A DNA stretch of 64,000 nucleotides. It comes from an uncultured Alphaproteobacteria bacterium (GTDB lineage Bacteria > Pseudomonadota > Alphaproteobacteria > Rhodobacterales > Rhodobacteraceae). The stretch spans positions 1 through 64,000 of the forward strand of contig CACFNV010000001.1 in the NCBI GenBank assembly GCA_902567635.1, read 5' to 3'. The position numbers and the translations under genes are program-made. Positions 51,202 to 60,532 of this stretch are shown piece by piece. Within the stretch, counting starts at the first letter, position 1. Every line of letters starts with the position of its first letter. The notes beneath the pieces are model-generated. The model was not told the DNA's origin, searched no databases, and saw only the letters and a program-made list of their open reading frames with translations.

Positions 51202-51993
51202 ATGTCAAGAATAAATGCTAAGTTTGAAGAATTACAGTCCATTAAACGTAAAGCCTTTATCCCTTTTATTATGGCTAGTTTTCCTGACTTCGATTACTCA
51301 AAAAAACTTTTAAATAGTTTGCCTGAGCTTGGAGCTGACCTTATTGAAATAGGTATTCCTTTTACTGACCCAATGGCTGATGGAAAAACCATACAAGAAG
51401 CTGGTCAAACCGCATTGAACGGTGGCTTCCTTATGGAACATCTTTACGATCTAATCAAAAGTTTCAGAACCAAAGATGATAAAACTCCAATCATTTTAAT
51501 GGGGTATTTTAACCCTATTCACAAAATAGGTGCTAAAGAGTTTCTGAAAAAAATAAAAAGCCTAGGTGTGGATGGTTTAATTATTGTTGACCTTCCTCCC
51601 GAAGAGGATGAGGAACTGTGCGTACACTGTTTGGCAAGTGAAATTAACTTTATTCGTTTACTGACTCCCACAAGCGATGATAATCGGCTTAAAAGTTTAT
51701 TAAAAAATACTAGTGGTTTTCTTTATTATGTATCTGTAGCTGGAGTAACAGGTACAAAAGTCCCAGTAAAAAAATCTGTGGAGAGAGACATTATTCGTAT
51801 AAAAGAAAAAACCGATACACCAATTTGTGTAGGGTTTGGTATAAAAAATGCGGATGATGCTAAAGAAATTGCCCACTTGGCGAATGGTGTGGTTGTTGGC
51901 TCTGCTATTATAGAAAAAATAAATTCTAAAGAAAGTGATAAAAAGGTTTTTGATTTTGTTAAAAGCCTATCAAATGCAGTACATTTAGTTTAA
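51202..51993 (+). CDS. trpA: Tryptophan synthase alpha chain
   Basis: A 263-residue TIM-barrel subunit that splits indole-3-glycerol phosphate. The catalytic pair falls at the same numbers as in well-studied enzymes: Glu49 in LIEIGIPFTDP and Asp60 in MADGKTIQEAGQ. The phosphate-binding GFGIKNADDAKEIA is near residue 213. The usual 'AGDPD' block near residue 25 reads MASFPDFDYS, a small deviation. It is separated from trpB and trpF, which lie 1.3 kb to the right on the opposite strand. Confidence 0.95.
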   Translation: MSRINAKFEELQSIKRKAFIPFIMASFPDFDYSKKLLNSLPELGADLIEIGIPFTDPMADGKTIQEAGQTALNGGFLMEHLYDLIKSFRTKDDKTPIILMGYFNPIHKIGAKEFLKKIKSLGVDGLIIVDLPPEEDEELCVHCLASEINFIRLLTPTSDDNRLKSLLKNTSGFLYYVSVAGVTGTKVPVKKSVERDIIRIKEKTDTPICVGFGIKNADDAKEIAHLANGVVVGSAIIEKINSKESDKKVFDFVKSLSNAVHLV

Positions 51994-52001
51994 AAAAAAT
52001 T

Positions 52002-52030
52002 TTGACCTTAAATAAGATATAATATATTAA
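52002..52030 (+). promoter_or_regulatory. Predicted promoter for rplY
   Basis: TTGACC (52002-52007) and TATTAA (52025-52030) with a 17-base spacer, 35 bases before the rplY ATG. The -35 matches the consensus at five of six positions. This is the best promoter-like pair in its region. Confidence 0.45.
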
Positions 52031-52065
52031 CGTTCAAGGTTTTATAACAATAAAGGTATTAAGAA

Positions 52066-52728
52066 ATGGCTGATAGCTTAGCATTAAATGCAATCGTTAG
52101 AGCGGATATTGGAAAAGGCGCTGCTAGAGCCGCTAGAAGAAATAACCTTGTACCTGGCGTTATATACGGAGGCTCAGAAAACCCCGTTAGTATAAATGTT
52201 AAATTCAACGAGTTAATTAAACTACTAAGAGCAGGTAAATTTATGTCAACTCTGATCAACTTGACAGTTGGAGATAAAACCATTCAGGTAATATGTAGGG
52301 ATATTCAGAAGCACATAGTTAAAGACCTACCTACCCATATTGACTTTATGAGGCTTTCTAAAACTGCAAGAATTAAACTCTTTATCCCAGTTGTTTTTCA
52401 AAATCAGGATGTTTGTGTAGGATTAAAAAAAGGCGGCGTTCTTACGGTTGTAAGGCCCGAAGTTGAACTGTTGGTTAATGCAATGGAAATACCTTCCTCT
52501 TTAGAGGTAGATATTAAAGATTTTGAAGTAGGTGATACTATTACTATATCTAGTGTAGAGCTTCCTTCAGGAACCGAGACCACAATAAAGGGTCGAGATT
52601 TTGTTTTAGCAAACATCCAAGCCCCAAGTAGCTTAAAGTCTAGCGAAACAGAAGAAGAAGCAGCTGAAGAAAACGAAGAGGGAACTCCTGAGGAAGAAAC
52701 AAAGGACTCTGAGGAACCATCAGAATAA
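52066..52728 (+). CDS. rplY: 50S ribosomal protein L25/general stress protein Ctc
   Basis: A 220-residue long-form L25 (CTC type) that binds 5S rRNA. The N-terminal L25 domain includes GKGAARAARRNNLVPGVIYG and the block KDLPTHIDFMRLSK. The C-terminal TL5 domain (about 95-185) ends in IKGRDFVLANIQAPSSL. A highly acidic Glu-rich tail occupies about residues 195-220, usual for this form. pth follows after 18 bases, a common pairing. Confidence 0.95.
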   Translation: MADSLALNAIVRADIGKGAARAARRNNLVPGVIYGGSENPVSINVKFNELIKLLRAGKFMSTLINLTVGDKTIQVICRDIQKHIVKDLPTHIDFMRLSKTARIKLFIPVVFQNQDVCVGLKKGGVLTVVRPEVELLVNAMEIPSSLEVDIKDFEVGDTITISSVELPSGTETTIKGRDFVLANIQAPSSLKSSETEEEAAEENEEGTPEEETKDSEEPSE

Positions 52729-52746
52729 ACTTAAGAAGCCATTAAT

Positions 52747-53283
52747 TTGATTTTAGTTGTAGGACTCGGAAACCCAGGTTTGGAGCATTCCAAAACACGC
52801 CACAATATAGGCTTCACAGCTTTGGACATGATCTCTGAAAGATACAGCTTTGAAAACTGGAAAAATAAATTAAACGGACATTATGCTACGGGAATCGTTG
52901 GGAAACAGAAAACTATTTTGTTAAAACCTCAAACATTTATGAATATGTCTGGTTCCTGTGTAAAAAGCTTTGCTGATTATTTTAAAATAGAGAATAATAA
53001 TCTTTTCGTTATTTATGACGACATTGATTTGAAACTGGGAGTTATGAAAAAAAAAATTGGTGGCGGTCATGCAGGTCACAATGGTGTTAAGTCAATATTC
53101 GAAAATCTACAAACGTCAAATTTTTATAAGATCAGAATTGGTATAAGTCGTCCTGAACAAAAAGAAAAAGTAGCGAACTTCGTATTATCTAAATTTTCAC
53201 TCGATGAGCTCATTATGGTCAAAGATGTCTTAGAGAAGGTAACAAATGACTTTGAAAAAATTATTGGTTGTAGCTCGGTATAA
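52747..53283 (+). CDS. pth: Aminoacyl-tRNA hydrolase
   Basis: A 178-residue enzyme that releases peptides from dropped-off peptidyl-tRNA. It begins ILVVGLGNPGLEHSKTRHNI with catalytic His19. KPQTFMNMSG and VIYDDIDLKLG (catalytic Asp) follow, and then the GGGHAGHNGVKSI block. The start is TTG 52747, as the conserved region starts at codon 2. It converges on trpB with a 2-base gap. Confidence 0.96.
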   Translation: MILVVGLGNPGLEHSKTRHNIGFTALDMISERYSFENWKNKLNGHYATGIVGKQKTILLKPQTFMNMSGSCVKSFADYFKIENNNLFVIYDDIDLKLGVMKKKIGGGHAGHNGVKSIFENLQTSNFYKIRIGISRPEQKEKVANFVLSKFSLDELIMVKDVLEKVTNDFEKIIGCSSV

Positions 53284-53285
53284 TT

Positions 53286-54518
53286 TTACAAGGATACATT
53301 AAGGTGTTCGGCTACCGTAAATATATCTTTGTCCCCCCTGCCACACATGTTCAAAAGAATAATCTGATCTTTTTCCATTTTAGGAGCTATCTTTATTACA
53401 TGGGCCAAAGCGTGGCTTGGTTCCAACGCTGGTATTATACCCTCTAACTGACAACATAGCTGAAAAGCCTCTAACGCTTCTTTATCTGTCACAGAAACAT
53501 ATTTTACCCTATTTGTATCATTTAACCATGAATGTTCTGGCCCTATACCAGGATAATCGAGCCCTGCTGAAATAGAATGTCCTTCTATGATTTGACCATC
53601 TTCGTCTTGCAGTAAGTATGTCTTGTTTCCATGCAAAACTCCCGGTGACCCACCAGAAAGAGACGCTGCGTGTCTCATTCGACTATCAATACCTTCACCT
53701 CCAGCCTCTACCCCAATAATATCTATATCGATATCATCCAAAAACTCATAAAAGAGGCCCATTGCATTTGATCCTCCACCTATACAAGCTATTATTGTGT
53801 TGGGAAGTCGTTTCTCATACTCAACAATCTGTTGTCTAGCTTCTCTCCCTATAACTGATTGGAAATCCCGTACCATTGCAGGATAAGGGTGCGGACCTGC
53901 AACGGTACCTATGCAATAAAAAGTATCATCTACATTAGAAACCCAATCTCTAAGGGCCTCATTCATAGCATCTTTTAAAGTACCTCTCCCAGCCGTAACG
54001 GGTACTACTTCAGCTCCTAACAACTTCATCCTAAAGACATTTGGGGCCTGCCTCCTTACATCCGTTTCTCCCATAAAAACAATACACTTCAATCCAAACC
54101 TGGCACACACCGTTGCGGTAGCAACTCCATGTTGCCCTGCTCCCGTTTCCGCGATAATTCGTTTTTTATTCATTCTTTTTGCAAGAAGAATTTGACCTAA
54201 AACATTGTTTATCTTGTGTGCCCCTGTATGATTTAGCTCATCTCTTTTAAGATAAATCTTCGCACCTTTAAGATATGATGTTAGCCTTTCGGCAAAGTAC
54301 ATTGCGCTTGGACGCCCTACATAATTTTTAGAAAGATCATTATATTCTTTCCAAAAACCTTTGTCTCTTTTTGCCAAATTATATTCTTTCTCTAATGAAA
54401 GAATTAATGGCATTAACGTTTCTGAAACAAACCTTCCACCGTACTCTCCAAATCTACCTTTATGATCTGGACCCATTTTGTATGAGTTAGGAAAATCAGT
54501 TTTATTTATGGTGTTCAT
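53286..54518 (-). CDS. trpB: Tryptophan synthase beta chain
   Basis: A 410-residue PLP enzyme condensing indole with serine. The N-terminal [17 protein letters not shown] is typical. The PLP lysine is Lys102 in [15 protein letters not shown], the phosphate-binding loop is [10 protein letters not shown], and [14 protein letters not shown]-type residues follow (here [18 protein letters not shown]). The start overlaps trpF by 17 bases, so the two are coupled. Confidence 0.97.
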   Translation of the reverse strand: MNTINKTDFPNSYKMGPDHKGRFGEYGGRFVSETLMPLILSLEKEYNLAKRDKGFWKEYNDLSKNYVGRPSAMYFAERLTSYLKGAKIYLKRDELNHTGAHKINNVLGQILLAKRMNKKRIIAETGAGQHGVATATVCARFGLKCIVFMGETDVRRQAPNVFRMKLLGAEVVPVTAGRGTLKDAMNEALRDWVSNVDDTFYCIGTVAGPHPYPAMVRDFQSVIGREARQQIVEYEKRLPNTIIACIGGGSNAMGLFYEFLDDIDIDIIGVEAGGEGIDSRMRHAASLSGGSPGVLHGNKTYLLQDEDGQIIEGHSISAGLDYPGIGPEHSWLNDTNRVKYVSVTDKEALEAFQLCCQLEGIIPALEPSHALAHVIKIAPKMEKDQIILLNMCGRGDKDIFTVAEHLNVSL

Positions 54519-55152
54519 TAACTCTCCTTACAAAGCTTGATATTTTTTCTATAGATTTATTTCCAGGTTCTACTTCTACTCCTGATGAAACGTCTACCAT
54601 ATTTGCTCCAGTAATGGAAATAGCGCTTGAAACATTGTCTGAATTTAATCCTCCGGCAAGAAACCAAGGTTTTTTTGCGTTAAAACCTTGCAATATTTTC
54701 CAATCAAAAGCAATTCCATTTCCACCAGGAAGAGATTTCTCACTCTCTGGCTTTGCGTCCAGCAACATGTAATCAACTATGTTTTCATAACTTCTAATTT
54801 TCTTAATATCATCTTTTCTACTTATCCCAATGGCTTTTATTATTGGGATTTTGCTGTTTTTGGATATCTCTAATACTCTTTCAGGTGACTCTTGCCCATG
54901 TAATTGCAAAAAATCAATATTAAGTTCATTAGCAATTTTTTCTACTATGTCATTCTCAGGGTTAACTAATAAGGCAACAGTTCCGATAGTAGACGGTACT
55001 CCTTTCAGAAGTTTTTTCAACCTATTAACGGTGACATATCTGCTTGATCCTTTAACAAGAACAAAACCAAGGAAATCAATCCCTAAACTAGTTGCTGCCA
55101 AAATATCTTTTTCCTGAGTTAGTCCACAGATTTTTATGCTTATTTCTTTCAT
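54502..55152 (-). CDS. trpF: Phosphoribosylanthranilate isomerase
   Basis: A 216-residue TIM-barrel isomerase of tryptophan synthesis. The catalytic Cys9 is in [44 protein letters not shown] and the phosphate-binding [15 protein letters not shown] are present. The catalytic Asp lies in the D-x-x-x-E block [13 protein letters not shown] region. It follows lapA directly and overlaps trpB by 17 bases. The anthranilate-stage genes trpE, trpD and trpC are not in the window. Confidence 0.96.
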   Translation of the reverse strand: MKEISIKICGLTQEKDILAATSLGIDFLGFVLVKGSSRYVTVNRLKKLLKGVPSTIGTVALLVNPENDIVEKIANELNIDFLQLHGQESPERVLEISKNSKIPIIKAIGISRKDDIKKIRSYENIVDYMLLDAKPESEKSLPGGNGIAFDWKILQGFNAKKPWFLAGGLNSDNVSSAISITGANMVDVSSGVEVEPGNKSIEKISSFVRRVNEHHK

Positions 55153-55488
55153 TCAGTTCAGCATATCCATAATTTTTTCCTCTTCAGAAAAAAATCTTTC
55201 TTTGTTAGTGTCTAAATCTAGTTTTGTCTTCCTTAGTTCACTCTCTTTTAAACGCAATAAATTGCGCAGTTTAATATATCTTACATGTTCCAGAATTATT
55301 CCTATAAAAATACCAAAAAACAAGGTTAAAAAGACAATCACATAAATTGGTAAATAAATAAACTTTAGACCTCCTTCAATGATTAAGTTGAGGTAAATAT
55401 TTATTTTTACCGGCTCATCGTTAGCTAACGCGAATGCCAAAAAACTAAAAATTACCAACAAACCCAAAGCGTATCTCCAGAGGTTCAT
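55153..55488 (-). CDS. lapA: LapA-domain membrane protein
   Basis: A 111-residue inner-membrane protein with two helices (about residues 4-22 and 43-66) and a cytoplasmic tail. The LapA features are LAFALANDEPVKINIYLNLI at the start and FLTLFFGIFIGIILEHVRYI in the second helix. A C-terminal coiled segment follows. In E. coli LapA acts with LapB in controlling LPS synthesis through LpxC; no lapB is nearby and the family is broad, so the role here is inferred. It lies between ihfB (3-base gap) and trpF (no gap). Confidence 0.8.
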   Translation of the reverse strand: MNLWRYALGLLVIFSFLAFALANDEPVKINIYLNLIIEGGLKFIYLPIYVIVFLTLFFGIFIGIILEHVRYIKLRNLLRLKESELRKTKLDLDTNKERFFSEEEKIMDMLN

Positions 55489-55491
55489 TAA

Positions 55492-55773
55492 TCAAACCTC
55501 GTTCATTTTTTGCCTAAGCGCTTTACCTGATTTAAAATAGGGCACAATCTTTTCTTTTACATCTACTTTTGATCCTGTCTTAGGATTCCTACCTTGTCTG
55601 GCATTTCTTTGCTTGACTGCAAAAGCTCCAAAACCCCTTAACTCTACTCGTTTTCCATTCTCAAGCGCCAAAGTAATTTCACTAAGTATTGAATTGATAA
55701 TTTTTTCAATATCTCTATAATATAAATGAGGATTTTCTTCTGCTATTTTTTTCATTAGGTCTGATTTTATCAT
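55492..55773 (-). CDS. ihfB: Integration host factor subunit beta
   Basis: A 93-residue HU/IHF-family DNA-bending protein. It begins [20 protein letters not shown]. The DNA-binding arm region is [20 protein letters not shown] (residues 48-67) followed by [10 protein letters not shown] and the usual end [14 protein letters not shown]. The gene's position between sppA/rpsA and lapA supports IHF-beta over HU. It forms a heterodimer with IHF-alpha, which is not in the window. Confidence 0.95.
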   Translation of the reverse strand: MIKSDLMKKIAEENPHLYYRDIEKIINSILSEITLALENGKRVELRGFGAFAVKQRNARQGRNPKTGSKVDVKEKIVPYFKSGKALRQKMNEV

Positions 55774-55827
55774 ATTCTAAACCCTTTCCGTCTTCCTGAC
55801 CTTTAGACTATGCCAAAAATATAACAC

Positions 55828-56739
55828 TCAAAAAAGAGTTGAATATAACCTTGGGCCTTGATCACCTAAAAATCTTGCTTTCACATGCGAAACATCTTGC
55901 ACAAATTCAAAAAAATTCCATATTGAATTATTGTCTTTTTTGATACTCCAGTCAACTATAGGTAAATTATCAAATTCAACATATTTGCTGGTTAGATATT
56001 TGACTGCTTCTTCTTCTCCACCAATCTTATCAAGCATACCAATTTTAAGGGCCATTCTACCGGTAAAAAGCTGTCCAGTTAAAACCTTGTTTAAGTTTTC
56101 CTTTGAAAGATTTCTTTCATTTACTATTAAGTTTTTGAACCAAACGAAAGTTTCATCTACCAATTCCTTATGTTTTTCAATAGCCTTTTCTGTTGGATAC
56201 TCAAAAAAATTAAATGATGTTTTTAAGTCTGCCGATTTAAAAGTATTTATACTGATCCCCAATTTTTCTAGTAACTCTGAAAAGTTTGGATACTGCACAA
56301 TCACTCCTACAGATCCAGTCAAGGTATTTCCTCTTGAAACAATAAAGTCAGTAGCAAGAGCAATCAAATAACCTCCTGATGCAGCTGTTTCTCCCAAGAC
56401 TGAAACACTAGGCTTTATTTGAGATAGTTTAGATAAAGATACATATATGGACTCCGCACCAACAACTGAACCACCAGGGCTATTAATATGGACAATTACA
56501 GCCTTTACATTCTCATTTAATTTTAACTGTGAAAATAAGTTCTGGAGGTCATTATCATCATGAATTTGACCCGCAACTTTTACTCTTGCGATATGTGGAT
56601 CACCTCTTTTTAAGTCCGATACGTTGTTTGCTAAGAATAAAACTGCTACAATGACTAAAACAAGGATTACACCCCCAAAAAAACCTCTTCTACGAGATCT
56701 TCTTTTAGCTTGATCAAATAATTCGAACTCAATCGACAT
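55828..56739 (-). CDS. sppA: Signal peptide peptidase SppA, short form
   Basis: A 303-residue S49 serine peptidase with one N-terminal membrane helix (about residues 19-40). It degrades released signal peptides. VIVHINSPGGSVVGAESIY is typical. The catalytic Ser is in GETAASGGYLIALATD and the catalytic Lys in GQLFTGRMALKIGMLDKIGG. It is the single-domain form, as opposed to the 67 kDa E. coli type. The start codon follows the rpsA stop directly. Confidence 0.94.
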   Translation of the reverse strand: MSIEFELFDQAKRRSRRRGFFGGVILVLVIVAVLFLANNVSDLKRGDPHIARVKVAGQIHDDNDLQNLFSQLKLNENVKAVIVHINSPGGSVVGAESIYVSLSKLSQIKPSVSVLGETAASGGYLIALATDFIVSRGNTLTGSVGVIVQYPNFSELLEKLGISINTFKSADLKTSFNFFEYPTEKAIEKHKELVDETFVWFKNLIVNERNLSKENLNKVLTGQLFTGRMALKIGMLDKIGGEEEAVKYLTSKYVEFDNLPIVDWSIKKDNNSIWNFFEFVQDVSHVKARFLGDQGPRLYSTLF

Positions 56740-58434
56740 TTAATCGCTTTTTTCGTCCTGATCTTTTAAAGCTGCTCCTAAAATATCACCCAAAGACGCA
56801 CCTGAGTCTGAAGAACCATATTGTTCAACGGCTTCCTTTTCTTCAGCCAATTCTAATGCTTTGATAGAGAGCGTTAGCTTTCTTGAGTTTTTATCAACAC
56901 TGATAACTTTCGCATCAAGTTTGTCTCCCTCTGAAAATCTATCCGGTCTTTGCTCTGCTCTATCACGAGACAAGTCTGATCTCTTGATAAAGCCTTTGGA
57001 ACCCTCACAAATAACTTCCACACCAGAATCTTCCACTTTTGATACTACAGCTGTAACTGTACTACCTTTTTTAATATTCTTGGCAACCGATTCAAATGGA
57101 TCCTTACTCAATGCTTTGATCGAAAGTGAAATTCTTTCTTTTTCTACGTCTATATCAGTTACAACAGCTTTAACATGGTCGCCTTTTTTAAAATCTTTAA
57201 TAGCTTCTTCCCCGGATTTTTCCCAATGCAAATCCGAAAGATGTACCATTCCATCGATATCATTTCCTAAACCTACAAAAAGACCAAATTCAGTTATATT
57301 TTTAATTTCGGCTTCTATTACGCTTCCACTAGGATTACCATTTAGAAAGTTCTCCCAAGGGTTTCCCTGAATTTGCTTCAGGCCTAAACTAACCCTTCTT
57401 TTTTCCTTGTCCAATTCCAATACCTTAACCTCGACTTCTTGACTGGTTGATAATATTTTTCCAGGGTGAACATTTTTTTTAGTCCAAGACATCTCGGAAA
57501 CATGGACCAAACCCTCGACACCAGCCTCTAACTCAACAAAAGCACCATAATCAGTTATATTTGTTACTAATCCCTTTTGGTTTGATCCAATAGGAAACCT
57601 AGATTCCACATCTGCCCAGGGGTCAACGTCTAATTGCTTCATTCCTAAGCTAATTCTATTTGTCTCTTTGTTGACCTTTATTATTTGTACCTTGATTGAA
57701 TCTCCCAGCGTTAAAACTTCAGAAGGATGATTTATTCTTTTCCATGCAATATCAGTAACATGTAGAAGCCCATCTAAACCTCCCAAATCAACAAAGGCCC
57801 CATAGTCAGTTATATTTTTTACCACTCCCTCAACCGTATTACCTTCAGCCAAATTTCCGACAAGTTCTGCTCTCTGTTCAGCTCTAGACTCTTCCAGAAC
57901 AGCTCTTCTTGAAACAACAATATTCCCTCTTTTTCGATCCATTTTAAGTACTTGAAATGGTTGAGGTACATTCATCAAGGGGACAGTGTCTTTTATAGGC
58001 CGCACATCCACTTGGCTCCCCGGCAAAAAAGCAATGGCACCATCTAAATCGACAGTAAAACCTCCCTTTACCTTTCCGAATATAATTCCATCTACTCTTT
58101 CTTCAGTCTTTGCCGCTCTCTCGAGCTTATCCCATGCTTCTTCCCTTCTAGCTTTTTCTCGACTTACTACCGCTTCTCCCTTTGAATTCTCAACCCTCTC
58201 AAGATATACCTCAACCACGTCACCGACTTTCAGTTCATCTGATTTACCAGATACACCTGAAAATTCACGAAGGTCAATCCGTCCTTCCATTTTGTAACCA
58301 ATATCAATAATTGCTTGCCCAGCCTCTATAGCTATTATTGTACCGTTTACTACAGTATTTTCTTTTGGGGTACCTTCCTCAAAACTTTTATTGAGTAGGG
58401 ATTCAAATTCAGCCAAATTATTAGCTGTTTCCAT
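56740..58434 (-). CDS. rpsA: 30S ribosomal protein S1
   Basis: A 564-residue protein with six S1 OB-fold repeats, needed to load many mRNAs onto the ribosome. The first two repeats are more divergent. Later ones show the repeated pattern ITDYGAFVDLGGLDGLLHVT, then ITDYGAFVELEAGVEGLVHV and ITEFGLFVGLGNDIDGMVHL. It begins with SFEEGTPKENTVVNGTIIAI at about residue 18. A strong AAGGAG site precedes the ATG. The acidic tail ends KDQDEKSD. It lies between cmk and sppA. Confidence 0.97.
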   Translation of the reverse strand: METANNLAEFESLLNKSFEEGTPKENTVVNGTIIAIEAGQAIIDIGYKMEGRIDLREFSGVSGKSDELKVGDVVEVYLERVENSKGEAVVSREKARREEAWDKLERAAKTEERVDGIIFGKVKGGFTVDLDGAIAFLPGSQVDVRPIKDTVPLMNVPQPFQVLKMDRKRGNIVVSRRAVLEESRAEQRAELVGNLAEGNTVEGVVKNITDYGAFVDLGGLDGLLHVTDIAWKRINHPSEVLTLGDSIKVQIIKVNKETNRISLGMKQLDVDPWADVESRFPIGSNQKGLVTNITDYGAFVELEAGVEGLVHVSEMSWTKKNVHPGKILSTSQEVEVKVLELDKEKRRVSLGLKQIQGNPWENFLNGNPSGSVIEAEIKNITEFGLFVGLGNDIDGMVHLSDLHWEKSGEEAIKDFKKGDHVKAVVTDIDVEKERISLSIKALSKDPFESVAKNIKKGSTVTAVVSKVEDSGVEVICEGSKGFIKRSDLSRDRAEQRPDRFSEGDKLDAKVISVDKNSRKLTLSIKALELAEEKEAVEQYGSSDSGASLGDILGAALKDQDEKSD

Positions 58435-58481
58435 TAAATTCTCCTTTTTTCACCAAAATTGGCTTTTTTTGTAAGCTTTTT

Positions 58482-59126
58482 CTATTCGGAAGAACCGAGA
58501 CTCAGACTTTTATACTTTTTTTCCACAATTTCAATAATTTCTTTTTTCAAACTGCCAAATGGAATATTGGAGGTGTCTATTATTGTTGCATCTTTAAGAC
58601 ATACAAGTGGAGCTATAGCTCGATTAATATCTCTTTGATCTCTGGCTTTTAAGCTAGCTTCCAACTCTTTAAGAGAAATATTCTGACCCATTCGTTTCAT
58701 GTCTTTCTGTCGGCGAACCGCTCTTATACTTAAATTAGCTGTAACAAAAAGTTTTATTTGCGCCTGCGGAAAAACAATGCTCCCAATATCACGTCCGTCC
58801 AAAACTGCTCCATTCGATTGATTTGGAAAGTTACGTTGAAACGTTAGAAGTGCATCTCTTATATCCTTTTCCTTAGCCAACTTACTTGCTTCTTCACCAA
58901 ATTTTTGCAGCCTTAACTGTGGATCAGAAAGATCATCCTCTGTAAGGCCATTTACAACTTTCAAGGCATTTTTCAAAGATGCAGTTTTATAATTTTTTAT
59001 TGTCTTAAAAGCCAAAGCTCTGTAAAGTAACCCTGTATCCAAATAATTAATTTGAAAATACTCAGCTATTATTTTAGCAACTGTTCCCTTGCCAGAAGCA
59101 GAGGGACCATCAACGGCAATTATCAA
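58482..59126 (-). CDS. cmk: Cytidylate kinase
   Basis: A 214-residue (d)CMP kinase. The P-loop is IIAVDGPSASGKGTVAKIIA (Gly7 to Thr15). The early substrate block YLDTGLLYRALAF, the GRDIGSIVFPQAQIKLFVTA segment and the lid ARDQRDINRAIAPL are all as in the family. It lies upstream of rpsA (47 bases), a very common arrangement, and downstream of aroA. Confidence 0.96.
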   Translation of the reverse strand: MIIAVDGPSASGKGTVAKIIAEYFQINYLDTGLLYRALAFKTIKNYKTASLKNALKVVNGLTEDDLSDPQLRLQKFGEEASKLAKEKDIRDALLTFQRNFPNQSNGAVLDGRDIGSIVFPQAQIKLFVTANLSIRAVRRQKDMKRMGQNISLKELEASLKARDQRDINRAIAPLVCLKDATIIDTSNIPFGSLKKEIIEIVEKKYKSLSLGSSE

Positions 59127-59158
59127 TTTTTCCTTTGATATAATACCTTCCTCTTTAA

Positions 59159-60469
59159 TTAATTTTGCATAATATTTGCTCCTACTTTTCTAAACTCGTT
59201 TATAAAAGTAGGGAAACTAGTATTTATCGATGAATATTCATCTAAAATGATAGGTTTTTCAGAAGCTTGACCTAGACACAAAAAGGACATTGCTACTCTG
59301 TGATCTCCAAAAGTCCTTATTTTGGCACCTCCTGTCACCTTTTTTTGTCCACTTACAATAAGAAAGTCATCACCATATTCTATTTCAATCCCACATTGCT
59401 TTAAACCTTTTGCCATCGATACAATTCGATTGCTCTCTTTGACTGTTAGCTCTTTGATACCTCTCATGATAGTTTTCCCAGTTGCAAATGATGCAATTAT
59501 TGACAGTATTGGGTATTCATCGATCATACTTGGGACCCTGGATATGGGCACTTCAATACCTTTCAATTTGGAAAAACATACAGTTAAATCTGCAACTAAT
59601 TCGCCACTGATGGTTCTGTTGTTAGATAACTCTATTTTTGCCCCCATTTCCTTAACCGTTTCCAAGAAACCACTTCTGGTGTGATTCATACATAAATTAT
59701 AAAGATTTATACTTGAGTCTTTCACGATTAAAGCACTGGCAATAAAAAAAGCTGCTGATGATGGGTCTGTTGGAACAACAATTTTTTTTGGAGTTAGTTC
59801 CTGAAATCCTAGCAATTTGTGAGAAAATCCTTTTGAGGAAAATTTACTATCTACTTTTACTCCAAAATCACTAAGCATATTTTCAGTATGATTACGAGTA
59901 AGACTTTTTTCAATATAGGTTGTTTCTCCTCTGCAATTTAACCCTGCAAGTAAAACAGCTGATTTTATCTGCGCAGAGTCTATTTTTGATTCAAATCTTA
60001 TTGGAAGAGGCTCTTTTGCACCTGTGATGGTAATTGGCAAAAATGAGTTTTCCCTAGCAATAAAGCTTGCGCCCATCCTCTCTAAGGGTTCAATTATTCT
60101 ATCCATGGGTCTTTTACTTAAACTAGGGTCTCCGACAAAAACCGCTTTAATCGGGGTTGTAGAGATTGCACCCATTAATAATCTACACGTAGTACCTGAA
60201 TTACCGCAATCAATTACATTTTCAGGGGAAGAAAAACCTCCCACGCCAAAACCATATACTTCCCAATTATTTTTGTTCTTAATAATCCTTGCCCCAAATT
60301 TTTCCATTGCTTTTATTGTTCTGTAAATATCTTCAGACTCAAGGAGACCTTCGATCACTGTTTTTCCAATAGATAGAGCTCCAAATATGATTGCTCTATG
60401 AGATATAGATTTGTCCCCAGGCAAAATTATGTTTCCCTGAAGTGAATTAGTTTTACTTGATGTTATCAT
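59159..60469 (-). CDS. aroA: 3-phosphoshikimate 1-carboxyvinyltransferase (EPSP synthase)
   Basis: A 436-residue enzyme of the shikimate pathway that joins shikimate-3-phosphate and PEP. It starts LQGNIILPGDKSISHRAIIF, and PGDKSISHR is the form found in class II enzymes such as CP4. GNSGTTCRLLMG follows near residue 90; its Gly sits where CP4 has Ala100. SKRPMDRIIEPLERMGA, SAQIKSAVLLAGL and RVPSMIDEYPILSI (catalytic DE) are also present. It lies 32 bases upstream of cmk. Confidence 0.96.
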   Translation of the reverse strand: MITSSKTNSLQGNIILPGDKSISHRAIIFGALSIGKTVIEGLLESEDIYRTIKAMEKFGARIIKNKNNWEVYGFGVGGFSSPENVIDCGNSGTTCRLLMGAISTTPIKAVFVGDPSLSKRPMDRIIEPLERMGASFIARENSFLPITITGAKEPLPIRFESKIDSAQIKSAVLLAGLNCRGETTYIEKSLTRNHTENMLSDFGVKVDSKFSSKGFSHKLLGFQELTPKKIVVPTDPSSAAFFIASALIVKDSSINLYNLCMNHTRSGFLETVKEMGAKIELSNNRTISGELVADLTVCFSKLKGIEVPISRVPSMIDEYPILSIIASFATGKTIMRGIKELTVKESNRIVSMAKGLKQCGIEIEYGDDFLIVSGQKKVTGGAKIRTFGDHRVAMSFLCLGQASEKPIILDEYSSINTSFPTFINEFRKVGANIMQN

Positions 60470-60532
60470 TTGAAATTAAAATCTTTTGCATTTTATTAAA
60501 TTTAAGATAAATCTTTTTCGTGTATATTTGTT

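Noticed and set aside
56861-57370. 169-codon plus-strand ORF opposite rpsA
   Set aside because: A shadow of the S1 repeats; Ser/Leu/Pro-rich reading with no recognisable domain.
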